Shown: positions 38,597 through 47,910, counted from the first letter of the stretch. The stretch is 64,000 nt of DNA from Saprospiraceae bacterium (GCA_027488935.1 JAIYAP010000084.1:20841-84840), one strand, 5' to 3'. Made by a program: numbers and translations. The notes: a model not told the origin generated them from the sequence alone.

Positions 38597-38696
38597 ATCA
38601 ATACCATTTGAATACATATATGGATTGTTTTACTCCACATATAAGCGTATTATATTGAATCTGTCGGCAATCTTTCTTCATTTCATGCAACTTACT

Positions 38697-38704
38697 TATG
38701 TTTG
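38697..38704 (+). promoter_or_regulatory. Candidate promoter of the response regulator
   Basis: TATGTTTG matches TAnnTTTG, giving a predicted 5' leader of about 65 bases before the regulator start at 38776. Confidence 0.55.
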
Positions 38705-38775
38705 CCCTGCTTGTACGGCTAAATGGCCTATTTTAGCATCATTCATAACACCTGTTTCACCCCAACATCTTAATC

Positions 38776-39477
38776 ATGGCCGAAAAAAAAGCACACCTAT
38801 TATATGTGGAGGATGACGAAAGCCTCAGCTTCGTAACCCGGGATAATCTTGAATTGAATGGCTACATGGTGACTTATTGTGAAGATGGAGGCAAAGCAAT
38901 GCAATTGATTCAATCCAATCAACGCTTCGACCTTTGTATACTCGATGTAATGTTACCAGAAGTAGATGGCTTTACCCTGGCTACAGAAATTCGAAAACGC
39001 GACGAACTGGTCCCTATTATTTTCCTGACGGCCAAAAGCATGAAGCAAGATAAAATTCATGGCCTGACCATCGGCGCGGATGACTATATTACCAAACCAT
39101 TCAGCATTGAGGAATTGCTCCTTAAAATTGATATTTTCCTGCGCAGAACCAAGTACTCTACGATTTTGAAGGAAAATCTGGTGGTAAAAATAGCCAACTA
39201 CCTCTTTGACTATAAAAACCTAAGTCTCATCAATGGAGACTATACAGAAACGCTCACCCAAAAGGAAGCAGATCTCTTGAAGTTACTCAATGAAAATCGC
39301 AACCAAGTGGTGAAACGGTCTTACATATTAGAAACAATCTGGGGTAAAGACGATTATTTCCTGGGTAGGAGCCTCGATGTGTTTATTTCCCGCCTGCGCA
39401 AATACCTTCAAATTGATGAACGCATCAAAATTGAGAATATTCACGGCGTCGGATTTAAATTCCGGGTAGACGAATAG
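38776..39477 (+). CDS. OmpR/PhoB-family response regulator
   Basis: Two-component response regulator of 233 residues. The receiver domain has acidic pocket EDDE (12-15), phospho-acceptor Asp57 in LDVMLPEVDG, Thr in FLTAKS and Lys107 in YITKPFS; the winged-helix effector domain (about 135-233) ends with RSLDVFISRLRKYL and IENIHGVGFKFRV. It resembles Bacteroides RprY. No sensor kinase gene is adjacent, so it is an orphan. The ATG at 38776 is clear. Confidence 0.92.
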   Translation: MAEKKAHLLYVEDDESLSFVTRDNLELNGYMVTYCEDGGKAMQLIQSNQRFDLCILDVMLPEVDGFTLATEIRKRDELVPIIFLTAKSMKQDKIHGLTIGADDYITKPFSIEELLLKIDIFLRRTKYSTILKENLVVKIANYLFDYKNLSLINGDYTETLTQKEADLLKLLNENRNQVVKRSYILETIWGKDDYFLGRSLDVFISRLRKYLQIDERIKIENIHGVGFKFRVDE

Positions 39478-39510
39478 TTTTTTTAAGGTTTTGAAATTTT
39501 AAAAAAGAAA

Positions 39511-40305
39511 TTGGAATCACTCTTTTACTCCTATCAAAACGCTCAAATTCATTGCCTGCGTTTTGGGACTGGCCCAACATTAATGATTGCCTTGCATGGA
39601 TTTGGAGATCGGGCCCGCATGTTTGCTGTACTTGAACCGGCGTTGACAGCACGTTATACTTTTGTCGCAATAGATTGGCCTTTTCACGGTCAAACGGTTT
39701 GGCCATCGCATCGTTTTGAGAAAGCAGATCTGCTTGCGATTATTGACCTAATTCTCAAAAAGGAAGGTAAGACGCGTTTTAACCTAATGGGTTTTAGTTT
39801 TGGCGGCCGACTGGCGCAGGCGATGTTGCCTGACTTGATTCAGCAGGTGGATAAATTATATTTGCTTTCGCCCGATGGCATAGAGACGAAAGGCATGACG
39901 ATGGCGGTTAGAACGCCAATTGTAGTGCGTAAGTTTTTGTATAAAATTCTTGAAAAGCCCAACTGGTTTTTAAAAATACTCTCTTTTGGACGCAAAATAG
40001 GCGTTGTTCCGGGTATGATCAATCATTTTTTGGCAGTCAACCTTTCCCGGCCCGATCGGTTTCAACGCACGTTTGGTTGTTGGTTATCGCTGGATTCATT
40101 TTACCTCCGTCGGCGCAACATTAAGGCATTATTGAAACGCAGTCAACTGCCTACAGCCATATATTATGGTGCACAAGATGAAATGATCCGTTTTAAAACC
40201 TTACAAAAAATGACAGAAGGCTTGCCGAATGTACAACTCTATGTGTTGCAGGAAGGGCATCGGTTGATTGGAGAAAACCTTGCCAATCGGTTAATCACAG
40301 ATTAA
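39511..40305 (+). CDS. Alpha/beta-fold hydrolase
   Basis: Cytoplasmic alpha/beta hydrolase of unknown substrate. The oxyanion segment is LHGFGDRARMF, the nucleophile elbow GFSFGG (Ser near 95), a late acidic residue is in YYGAQDEMI and the catalytic His in LQEGHRLIG. The start is TTG at 39511; no ATG lies before the conserved fold. It converges on lpxH with 7 bases between. Confidence 0.8.
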   Translation: MESLFYSYQNAQIHCLRFGTGPTLMIALHGFGDRARMFAVLEPALTARYTFVAIDWPFHGQTVWPSHRFEKADLLAIIDLILKKEGKTRFNLMGFSFGGRLAQAMLPDLIQQVDKLYLLSPDGIETKGMTMAVRTPIVVRKFLYKILEKPNWFLKILSFGRKIGVVPGMINHFLAVNLSRPDRFQRTFGCWLSLDSFYLRRRNIKALLKRSQLPTAIYYGAQDEMIRFKTLQKMTEGLPNVQLYVLQEGHRLIGENLANRLITD

Positions 40306-40312
40306 AGCCTGT

Positions 40313-41107
40313 TCAATCTGTTTGAATGCCGTTCCAGTTGGTAATGACCGTTCCGGTATTTTCAAAAAACCGCAGTTCGATAGTGGTACCATCAAATACC
40401 GCATAAGAATTATACTGTAACCATTCTCCCAGGTTGATGTAGCGACTGTGTCTATTTTTCAGGAGCCAATCGATGGGTAAATGACGATGTCCAAACACAA
40501 AAAAATCGGGCGCGACTCCCTGATCCAATTTTCGGTGGGCATATTGCAACAACCATTCCCGGTCCTCCCCCATCCAAGAACGTTCTGCTTCTGGTGTAGC
40601 AGCCCTGCTTTGTTTTGAAAAATAGTTGGCCAAACCGATTCCGGCATCTGGGTGCAGCCACCTAAAGAGCCACTGGGCCAAGCGGCTGGTGAATACTTTT
40701 TTCATGATCTTGAAGCCTTTGTCGCCCGGGCCTAGTCCATCGCCGTGTCCTATAAAAAAGGATTTGCCCAAAAGTTCCACCTGAATCGGTTTGTAATAGA
40801 CCGGAATACCTAATTCTTGTTCAAAATATCCAAACATCCAAAGGTCGTGGTTGCCTGTAAAAATAAAGATTGGCAGGCCTGCATCGCGTAGGGCGGCCAA
40901 CTTGCCAAACAACCGGGTGTAGCCCTTGGGGACCACCGTTTTGTACTCAAACCAAAATTCAAAGAGGTCACCTACAATATAAATGGCCGCAGCATCTACG
41001 GCTACTTGATCCAGCCAACGTACCAATTGGCGTTCGCGTTCGGAAGAGGAAAGGCGTGCATGGGCGCCTAAATGAAAATCGGAAACGAAATAAATCTTTT
41101 GCGTCAC
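40313..41107 (-). CDS. lpxH: UDP-2,3-diacylglucosamine diphosphatase
   Basis: Calcineurin-like metallophosphoesterase hydrolysing UDP-diacylglucosamine to lipid X in lipid A synthesis, at the inner face of the membrane. Metal ligands in order: Asp10 and His12 in SDFHLG, Asp47 in GDLFEF, Asn86 and His87 in TGNHD, His121 in GHGDG, and GHRH near 200. Length 264 is slightly above E. coli LpxH. hldD, another LPS gene, is divergent beyond a shared promoter region. Confidence 0.85.
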   Translation of the reverse strand: MTQKIYFVSDFHLGAHARLSSSERERQLVRWLDQVAVDAAAIYIVGDLFEFWFEYKTVVPKGYTRLFGKLAALRDAGLPIFIFTGNHDLWMFGYFEQELGIPVYYKPIQVELLGKSFFIGHGDGLGPGDKGFKIMKKVFTSRLAQWLFRWLHPDAGIGLANYFSKQSRAATPEAERSWMGEDREWLLQYAHRKLDQGVAPDFFVFGHRHLPIDWLLKNRHSRYINLGEWLQYNSYAVFDGTTIELRFFENTGTVITNWNGIQTD

Positions 41108-41193
41108 GAGCGTAGGTTCTTAAAAACTCCTCTGAAATTTCGAAATACAGGCACAATCATGCACAAAACATGCCAGTGCGCGCTTTGCTGGCA

Positions 41194-41201
41194 CAAAAGT
41201 A
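41194..41201 (-). promoter_or_regulatory. Candidate lpxH promoter
   Basis: TACTTTTG on the minus strand matches TAnnTTTG, about 87 bases before the lpxH start. No clear -33 element. Confidence 0.45.
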
Positions 41202-41292
41202 GAATTCGCAGGCAGCCTGTTTGCCTAGATTGCAGAAAAAATCAGGCAGAGCGCGTTTCTTTGCAGGGTATTCCAACCAACACCCAACAATT

Positions 41293-42270
41293 ATGATCGT
41301 AGTTACTGGCGCCGCAGGGTTTATTGGCTCCTGCATGGTTCAAAAATTAAATGAAGCAGGATATACCGATATCCTGGCTGTGGATGATTTCAGCAGAGCA
41401 GATAAGGAGCGAAACCTGAAAGATAAAAAATTGTGTGGACAAGTGTCGCGCGATAATTTTATACGCTGGCTGGAACGCAACCATGCTGATGTAAGCGCAA
41501 TTTTGCATTTGGGTGCGCGTACGGATACCACAGAAATGGATACTGCTATTTTTGATCGTTTAAACCTGGAGTATTCGAAGGCACTGTGGCTACTTTGTGC
41601 GGGCTTTGAAATTCCCCTATTGTATGCCAGCAGCGCAGCAACCTATGGATTGGGTGAACAGGGGTATGTTGATGATGAAAAACGAATTCCATTGCTTAAG
41701 CCCCTCAATCCGTACGGGCAAAGCAAGCAAGATTTTGATGTTTGGGTTTTAGATCAGGTTGCTCGGAAGGAGCAGACGCCTCCGCAATGGGCGGGTTTCA
41801 AGTTTTTCAATGTTTACGGCCCCAATGAGTACCATAAAGGCCGGATGGCGTCCGTGATTATGCATACAGCGCGTCAGATCAAGGCTACGGGTGCGATGAA
41901 ATTATTTAGGTCGCACCGCCCGGATTTTCAGGACGGAGCACAGTCCCGCGATTTTATTTATGTCAAGGACGTGGTGGATATTTTGCAGTTCTTTTTTGAA
42001 AAAATGCCTCCAAACGCAATTTACAACCTCGGAACAGGCAAAGCGCGCACGTTCCTTGACCTGGCCAAAGGCACCTTTCATGCACTAAGTCTGGAGCCGA
42101 TTATTTCTTTTGTTGATACCCCTGCCGATATTCGAGATACCTACCAATATTTTACAGAAGCCGATATGGGTAAAATGCGGGCTGCTGGCTACATGGAACC
42201 TTTTTACGGGCTCGAAGAAGGTATTACGGACTATGTACAGCGGTATTTAAAAGATGAAACCATTTGGTAG
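41293..42270 (+). CDS. hldD: ADP-L-glycero-D-manno-heptose-6-epimerase
   Basis: NADP-dependent epimerase of the extended SDR family making the LPS core heptose donor. The start MIVVTGAAGFIGS at 41293 gives 325 residues; the in-frame TTG upstream is not supported. The cofactor glycine motif GAAGFIG, catalytic Ser in YASSAATYG, Tyr-x3-Lys in NPYGQSK and the family-specific FKFFNVYGPNEYHKGRMASV are present. It is divergent from lpxH, fitting a shared LPS role. Confidence 0.92.
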   Translation: MIVVTGAAGFIGSCMVQKLNEAGYTDILAVDDFSRADKERNLKDKKLCGQVSRDNFIRWLERNHADVSAILHLGARTDTTEMDTAIFDRLNLEYSKALWLLCAGFEIPLLYASSAATYGLGEQGYVDDEKRIPLLKPLNPYGQSKQDFDVWVLDQVARKEQTPPQWAGFKFFNVYGPNEYHKGRMASVIMHTARQIKATGAMKLFRSHRPDFQDGAQSRDFIYVKDVVDILQFFFEKMPPNAIYNLGTGKARTFLDLAKGTFHALSLEPIISFVDTPADIRDTYQYFTEADMGKMRAAGYMEPFYGLEEGITDYVQRYLKDETIW

Positions 42271-42284
42271 GCATTCGCGCGTCT

Positions 42285-44027
42285 TTAGTTTGCAAAAATC
42301 ATTTGTCGACTGTCAATCGGCAGGCCGTCTATTTCCAGCAGGTAAACAAATGTACCCTGCATGCCATATCCGTGGGTGTAGAGGATTTCATTTAAACCTT
42401 GTTTGAGGTTTAAGGGTATGTTTTGAATCATTTTGCCCTGCATATCCAGGATCAGCATGTTGGCCTTTTGGTAGGTTGGCAGTTTTTCGATCCAAAAAGA
42501 AATCCAGGTTGCTTCATCAAATGGATTTGGGCGGTTTTGGAAGAGCCGAATATTGGGGGCATCCTTGCCTTGGTCTGCATCCTCAACGGCCGAAGTGGTG
42601 ATAATTTTTTCTACGCCAAAAAGGCTTTCTGCACCATCGGCATCTACCCTTGCCAGGCTTACAAACAATCCACCCGTGGCATTGCATGGTACGAGGGCGT
42701 TGGTGCCGCCTGTAATTGTATAAACAGTGTCCCAGTCATTGGTTGTAGAACGCAAGGCAATGCGTACGGATTCATTATTACCTAAAGCTGGGTTAAAATT
42801 GACGGTGAGGTTACTGCCAGAACGGGTCCCTGTAAATTCAGGAGGTGCAGGTACGGCGCGGGCTGCAATGGCTGCGGCATTCGCATTGATGGTCGCATTG
42901 CGCTGCAAGTAGTTAAAATCAACGAAAAATGAGTCAATACTATTATTCCCATCGGTATCTTCCCCTAGAATATCCCGTGTGGAGTGTTGTCGGTCGGTGT
43001 ATGTTGGTCCGGCAGATGCATCGCCGTGTTCATTGGCGGAGGTAAAGCGCATGGCTGCATATCCTTTTTCGCGAAAAGGAATATGGTCACCTCCTCGACC
43101 GGTGCGGTCTTCGGGCGACATGATGCGCACATTCATGGGTACCGTAGCTGTTGGCAGGATATTCTCTCGGTATTGCAATTTTATGAACCGTGCGAGTTGT
43201 TTACTTTTTGCATTAAAATTACCGGAAGAAAAAAGGCGCACACTGGTTGAGTCGATATTATTCAATCCCGGGCAAGCAGGTGGCGATGCGGTTTGTCCAC
43301 AAATAATGCCCCCAATGACATCATTGTTGAGCACGGCTTTAATAGGAATGTTTTTTTGAAGTGCGTATGTGGCGTAAGCACCTGCCCCTACCAAGCCTTG
43401 TTCTTCTCCAATGGTTACCATAAAAACAATGGTGTATTGGTATTGGTATTTGGACATTACCCGGGCGAGTTCCATGACCAGCGCGGTTCCGGTTGCGTTG
43501 TCTTCGATTCCTTTTGCCAAACAAGCCGTGTCGCAAAGTACCTCGCAACGGCTATCAATATGTCCTTCCACCAGTACTACCCCATTGTTGGCAGGGTCAG
43601 CGCCAGGTAAAATGGCTACAATGTTTCGGTGTTGGCCAACCGCGCAAATGGTTTGGTTGAACTGGAAATAAGAAACAATAAGGCGGTTATTGACCTCCGC
43701 ACTAAAATCCTGAAATCTGCTGTATACCCACCGACGGGCAGCACCAATGCCATCTGTGCTAGACAGGGTATCGCTGCCTGAATTGCGGGTGCGGTATGTA
43801 TTCATGTGGAATAAATACGCCTTCAGACTATCCGATTTGATACGCGCCTGTAAATCAAGGCCTAATTCGGCTGGATTGAGGGGGGTAGGTGTCGCAGCGG
43901 CATACTGGGTACCATTATAATTACCTAGCAGGATCGACTCTGCAAGGGGGTTGGTGTGCAGCAGGTTGGTTTGACTGCACAACAAGAAAGGCAAAAAACA
44001 AAACAGGAAAAGACCGGGTAGTTTCAT
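42285..44027 (-). CDS. Secreted M28-family metallopeptidase with T9SS sorting domain
   Basis: Exported zinc aminopeptidase or carboxypeptidase of family M28. Signal peptide ends near residue 19 (LLCSQ). Zinc ligands and catalytic residues: His156 and Asp158 in EGHIDSR, Asp176 in IEDNATG, Glu208/Glu209 in IGEEQG, Asp236 in NNDVIGG. A fibronectin type III-like domain (about 395-480) precedes a C-terminal sorting domain (from about 495, LFQNRPNPFDEATW). It is probably delivered outside the cell by T9SS. It converges on hldD with 14 bases between. Confidence 0.88.
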   Translation of the reverse strand: MKLPGLFLFCFLPFLLCSQTNLLHTNPLAESILLGNYNGTQYAAATPTPLNPAELGLDLQARIKSDSLKAYLFHMNTYRTRNSGSDTLSSTDGIGAARRWVYSRFQDFSAEVNNRLIVSYFQFNQTICAVGQHRNIVAILPGADPANNGVVLVEGHIDSRCEVLCDTACLAKGIEDNATGTALVMELARVMSKYQYQYTIVFMVTIGEEQGLVGAGAYATYALQKNIPIKAVLNNDVIGGIICGQTASPPACPGLNNIDSTSVRLFSSGNFNAKSKQLARFIKLQYRENILPTATVPMNVRIMSPEDRTGRGGDHIPFREKGYAAMRFTSANEHGDASAGPTYTDRQHSTRDILGEDTDGNNSIDSFFVDFNYLQRNATINANAAAIAARAVPAPPEFTGTRSGSNLTVNFNPALGNNESVRIALRSTTNDWDTVYTITGGTNALVPCNATGGLFVSLARVDADGAESLFGVEKIITTSAVEDADQGKDAPNIRLFQNRPNPFDEATWISFWIEKLPTYQKANMLILDMQGKMIQNIPLNLKQGLNEILYTHGYGMQGTFVYLLEIDGLPIDSRQMIFAN

Positions 44028-44072
44028 ACAACAAGTTAATTTGCCGATAAAACTACTTACTTTTTACAAATA

Positions 44073-44621
44073 TCACAATGCTTTCAAGTGATTTCCGAAA
44101 AAAGGCAATATTTTGTCTTTGTCAGAAACCAGCACCTGGCTTAAATCAAAATCCCAATCGATGTTTAATTGTGGGTCATCATAACGGATGCCCCCTTCAT
44201 GGGCTTTGGAATAAAAGTTGTCACATTTGTAGAAAAACTCTGCAGTTTCGCTCAAAACGAGGTACCCATGGGCAAAGCCGCGGGGCACGAACAGTTGCTT
44301 TTTATTTTCAGCACTTAGGCGCATGCCGAAATGCTGGCCATAGGTAGGCGAATCTTCCCGCAAATCGAGTGCAAGGTCAAAAACCTCTCCTTCAATTACC
44401 CGGACAAGTTTTGCCTGCGCCATTTCGCCCGCTTGATAGTGTAATCCGCGCAAAACGCCCCGGGTAGAGCGGGCTTGATTATCTTGTACAAATCGGGTTG
44501 CTACCCCAGCATCCTCCCAGGTTCGCTGGTTGTAGCTTTCAAAAAAATAACCGCGTTCGTCTTGCAGAATTTTAGGCTCAAAAATGAGCAATCCTGGAAT
44601 AGGTGTTTCAAAAAAAGGCAT
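44073..44621 (-). CDS. rfbC: dTDP-4-dehydrorhamnose 3,5-epimerase
   Basis: Cupin-fold epimerase of the dTDP-L-rhamnose pathway. 182 residues with characteristic ERGYFFESYNQRTW, GVLRGLHYQ with the catalytic His, EGEVFDLALDLREDSPTYG and FVPRGFAHGYLVLSE. The other rfb genes are not adjacent. Confidence 0.95.
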   Translation of the reverse strand: MPFFETPIPGLLIFEPKILQDERGYFFESYNQRTWEDAGVATRFVQDNQARSTRGVLRGLHYQAGEMAQAKLVRVIEGEVFDLALDLREDSPTYGQHFGMRLSAENKKQLFVPRGFAHGYLVLSETAEFFYKCDNFYSKAHEGGIRYDDPQLNIDWDFDLSQVLVSDKDKILPFFGNHLKAL

Positions 44622-44695
44622 TTTTACCGCTTTGTTTCAGGTTTTTTAGGCCTGCTGGTGATAAAGGCACAAAGTAATTGCGCATATATGAAAAA

Positions 44696-44744
44696 AAGGC
44701 TTGGGCCACCCTTTTTTTTATTAAAAAAGAGCGGCCCAAGCCTT
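44696..44744 (-). terminator. Terminator after the FadL-like gene
   Basis: AAGGCTTGGGCC (44696-44707) pairs with GGCCCAAGCCTT (44733-44744), with further pairing of T- and A-rich segments inside the loop. On the minus strand a run of seven T follows. Confidence 0.8.
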
Positions 44745-44776
44745 ACTTTCAAATACCAGACCAAAACGGATGAAAG

Positions 44777-46246
44777 CTAGAATTTCAATCCCAAGGTAAG
44801 GACGATATTACTTTTACTGGTTTCGGTATTTGCGACTGGGGCCGAAGCGTACGCTTGTACCGATCCATTCCCTAGATAACGCTGGTAACCGAGGTCGATA
44901 TAAAAGGCATCTCCTCTAACACCCAATCCGCCGGAATAGGCCATATTGAATCCATCTTGATTTTCTTCTGGTTTGCCCAACATATTCACTCCGCCGCGAA
45001 TACGGAAATTAGAGATAGAGATTTGAGTACCAAAACGCAGGTTAATGGCTTGTTTATAAGCACGTTGCACTTCCCTGTTGAGGTCACGTTCATATTGTTG
45101 GTTTTCCACACTGGTATTATCGGCGGTCAAATTAAAGTTATTGGCGCTGTAATCGACCACTTCAATATCGGCGCTAAAGGACGTAAACTTCTTGACCACC
45201 AGGGAAGCGCCTGCCATGGCACGCCAGGGCGTGCGTAACTTATAATCGGATTTTCCCTCAGGAGAATCTTCCTTGGCACTTGATTGTCCGTCGTTATCGG
45301 TAAAAGTGTAGGAAAATGTATTACTATAGGTATCCGTTAAGCCCAAAAAGGTGGGCGTATGAAAGGCAGCCCCCAGGCGTAATGCCTGACTCACTTTATA
45401 TACCAATCCGAATTTACCATTAATACCAAAGCCTTCCGTGCGCAAATAGTCGGTATAGCTCAAATCGTCAAAATACTGCACCAAGCCTGCGTTATCGTTT
45501 TCGAGGTATTCACTTTCGAGGCGATAATTGACAATGGGCACACCGATCGTTACGCCAACCATCAATTTTTCATCGTAATTACCTGCAAAGGACAGGACCA
45601 CTTCATTCATGCGGCCATAGGTATTGACTTGTTGGGAACGTGTAACGACCGCATCGCGGTTACCTTCAAAATCGGACGTGAACACATTGTCCTGAAAATA
45701 CAAGCCGCCTGCTTTATAGGCCAAGCCAGAGAAAAAGGGATCAAAATCATTTTCGGTTCCGCCACTTTGCAGGGTTTCATTGGCGTTGTCGTATAATTTG
45801 TTTACAATAGAACCGGCGTTGGTGCCTTCATAAAAGACCGATTGTTGGAAGCTATTCATCCGATTTACGCCGATACCGACATTAAACGTTTTCCATTTAG
45901 GGCCCGATGGCGTTGTGTTAAAAACCAGTCCAAAATTATCGAATCCGAAATTAGATCGGCTATCGGTATTGGAAACATTGTCGTTGGGTAAGGTGGCATC
46001 CGTTTTAGCGAAATAAAGGGCAGGCGTGAGCACCAGTTCGTTGGTGCGATAAAATGCCAGACCGGCCGGATTTTGGCTGAGGGTAGAGAATTCGGCACCT
46101 AAGGCCGTAAACGCACCGCCTGCACCCATAAAGCGTGCTGTTCCACCGGGCTGGAGGTAGGAATAGCGCAAAACATCCGAAGAAAATTGAGCAAAAAGTG
46201 GGGCCGTACCCAGAAACAGGCATACAGCGAGGATGTAGGTTTTCAT
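44777..46246 (-). CDS. FadL/OmpP1-like outer-membrane transport protein
   Basis: 489-residue barrel with signal peptide ending near 19 (APLFAQ) and the N-terminal stretch YSYLQPGGTARFMGAGGAFTALGAEFSTLSQNPAGLA, a hallmark of the FadL/TodX/OmpP1 family of hydrophobic-compound channels. Later parts are alternating strands of a long barrel, ending LGLKF. Role in uptake of fatty acids or other hydrophobics is inferred from the family only. Confidence 0.82.
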   Translation of the reverse strand: MKTYILAVCLFLGTAPLFAQFSSDVLRYSYLQPGGTARFMGAGGAFTALGAEFSTLSQNPAGLAFYRTNELVLTPALYFAKTDATLPNDNVSNTDSRSNFGFDNFGLVFNTTPSGPKWKTFNVGIGVNRMNSFQQSVFYEGTNAGSIVNKLYDNANETLQSGGTENDFDPFFSGLAYKAGGLYFQDNVFTSDFEGNRDAVVTRSQQVNTYGRMNEVVLSFAGNYDEKLMVGVTIGVPIVNYRLESEYLENDNAGLVQYFDDLSYTDYLRTEGFGINGKFGLVYKVSQALRLGAAFHTPTFLGLTDTYSNTFSYTFTDNDGQSSAKEDSPEGKSDYKLRTPWRAMAGASLVVKKFTSFSADIEVVDYSANNFNLTADNTSVENQQYERDLNREVQRAYKQAINLRFGTQISISNFRIRGGVNMLGKPEENQDGFNMAYSGGLGVRGDAFYIDLGYQRYLGNGSVQAYASAPVANTETSKSNIVLTLGLKF

Positions 46247-46420
46247 ATAATGGGTAAAAACATGGTTAGAGAAATACCCAGCACATGCTGGATGAATAGA
46301 ATACCGACCTTCAGCATTCTTTTGCCGTAAAAAAATGGGTGGAAATAGGTCGAAACCGGTTTTCCACCCATATGTGCGGGCAGCATTGCGAGCGAACCCG
46401 ACTATATCAAACAGTTGCGC

Positions 46421-47830
46421 TTAATTTCGGCCGCCGCGACCGCCGCCACTAGATTTTCCGCTGCTACCGCCGCTGTTGCCGCCACCGCTATTGCCGCCGC
46501 TGTTACCGCCACTGCTCCGGCCAGAACTGCCACTATCAAAGGAGCGGCCACTGCTTTCGCTGCGACTTGGGCGTGATTCGGTGTTGGAACGTGCAGGCCG
46601 ATCGTCGCTGGTTTCGTAGCGTCGTGTAGGGGTACCTTCTTGGGTGCCGGTTGACGGGCGCACGGTTCTTTCACGTGCGGGTTCGGTCCGCTGTTGCGTT
46701 GCTTCCTGACGACCACCTCCTGCTGGGCGGGATGGACGGTCGGTGCTCGGCTCCGTGCGGCGGGTTGGGGTTGTTTCCTGGCTACGGGTTGGCGTACGCG
46801 GTGCATTGTCTACTGCTGGCGTACGTGCAGGTCGATCCGTGTTATTTTGTCCGTCTTGCAAACGGCGGCTGATTTCTGCCTCCCGGCTAGTTGGAGCTGA
46901 TTTTACATCGTCTCGTCCATTGGGTTGGGTGGTATTGGGGTTACGTCCGTTGGGTGTTGGCGCATTGGTTTTATTTTGGCGACCAATATTATCCCGATCG
47001 GAGACACCTGGTACCGGCGCTGTTTTGATTACCGAACGACCATTGGGGCGGTTGTTCAATTCCAGGCCTGGAGTATTGCCTTTTACAGGTGCCGACAAAC
47101 GGTCATTGCCGTTGATGCGTGCGTAACCTGGGTTGATGTTGGTACCATTGCGGCGCACACCGGTGTATGTTTTGGGCTGATAGCCATTATTATTATTGCC
47201 ATCATTGTTAAAATTATTGTTGTTGTTAAACCAACCATTGTTGTTGCAATAGTATGGATTGTACCCGTTCCAAGTCCAATATGGATCGTAGTAGTAATTG
47301 TTGAAGACGTAGGGGTTGTTCCAGGAGTTCCAACCGAAGTTGTTCCAGGAATTCCAACCGAAGTTGTTGCACCCGCCGAATCCCCAGGAATTGTATCCAA
47401 AAGAATTGAAGCCCCAACCATAATCGATGGAATTCCAGCGGTTCCAACGGTTCCAGCGGTTCCAACGGCGCCAGGTCCAATAGTCATTGTAACCATAGGT
47501 ATAAATGGTCGCGCCAGGCAGGAAGAAGGGATCATAATTGTACAGGTCCACAAAGAAGGGATCGTAATAATCGACGGTATTAACCGGGCGGTGAAAACGT
47601 CGAATACGAGAAGAATACTCGTACGCGTAATCATCGTCTTCATAATAGGAGTCGTCATTGTCGTAACGTCGGGTCAAATTGCTGGGATCATTGTTATCAT
47701 CCACAATTACCGTGGTGGTGGTGGGCGGAGCTTCGTAATAAAGATCATCCTGCCCGAACATGGAGGTTTGGAACGCTGAGAAGATCAGGACCAGCGCAAT
47801 CCAAAGCAGTGATTTATTTATTTCTTTCAT
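46421..47830 (-). CDS. Exported W/N/G/Y-rich low-complexity protein
   Basis: A 469-residue protein I do not recognise. The signal peptide ends near 27 (TSMFGQ). Residues about 28-80 are Asp/Tyr/Thr-rich; 115-215 consist of Trp/Asn/Gly/Tyr repeats, including four RWN units and two FGWNSWNN units encoded by 9-bp and 24-bp tandem DNA repeats; residues from about 290 are Arg/Ser/Thr/Pro-rich, ending in a Gly/Ser/Asn tail. No catalytic motif. It is likely a surface or matrix protein, possibly aggregating. Four phased TTAAAG boxes lie upstream of its promoter. Confidence 0.7.
   Translation of the reverse strand: MKEINKSLLWIALVLIFSAFQTSMFGQDDLYYEAPPTTTTVIVDDNNDPSNLTRRYDNDDSYYEDDDYAYEYSSRIRRFHRPVNTVDYYDPFFVDLYNYDPFFLPGATIYTYGYNDYWTWRRWNRWNRWNRWNSIDYGWGFNSFGYNSWGFGGCNNFGWNSWNNFGWNSWNNPYVFNNYYYDPYWTWNGYNPYYCNNNGWFNNNNNFNNDGNNNNGYQPKTYTGVRRNGTNINPGYARINGNDRLSAPVKGNTPGLELNNRPNGRSVIKTAPVPGVSDRDNIGRQNKTNAPTPNGRNPNTTQPNGRDDVKSAPTSREAEISRRLQDGQNNTDRPARTPAVDNAPRTPTRSQETTPTRRTEPSTDRPSRPAGGGRQEATQQRTEPARERTVRPSTGTQEGTPTRRYETSDDRPARSNTESRPSRSESSGRSFDSGSSGRSSGGNSGGNSGGGNSGGSSGKSSGGGRGGRN
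47317..47364. repeat. 24-bp tandem repeat, two copies
   Basis: Two adjacent 24-base units (47317-47340 and 47341-47364) differing at one base, coding for FGWNSWNN on the minus strand within the low-complexity protein. Confidence 0.7.
47439..47468. repeat. 9-bp tandem repeat coding for RWN
   Basis: Just over three units of CGGTTCCAR in a row, encoding repeated Arg-Trp-Asn on the minus strand. Suited to copy-number change by slippage. Confidence 0.6.
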
Positions 47831-47879
47831 GACGGTATAAGTTTTATTTGTAGTGCTGCAATACGCATGTTTACAGGGT

Positions 47880-47887
47880 CAAAAATA
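47880..47887 (-). promoter_or_regulatory. Promoter of the low-complexity protein gene
   Basis: TATTTTTG on the minus strand matches TAnnTTTG, about 50 bases before the start codon. It lies one base from a plus-strand element of the same type. Confidence 0.5.
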
Positions 47888-47888
47888 T

Positions 47889-47896
47889 TACCTTTG
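47889..47896 (+). promoter_or_regulatory. Candidate distal proS promoter
   Basis: TACCTTTG matches TAnnTTTG on the plus strand but is about 215 bases before proS. A closer one-mismatch element TATTTTTA at 48083-48090 is a second candidate. Confidence 0.4.
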
Positions 47897-47910
47897 CGCA
47901 CTTTTTTTGG

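Noticed and set aside
46925..47779. Long plus-strand open frame rich in Pro/Val/Thr
   Set aside because: It lies antisense to the W/N/G-rich protein, whose low-complexity codons suppress stops on the other strand. It lacks a signal or recognisable domain.
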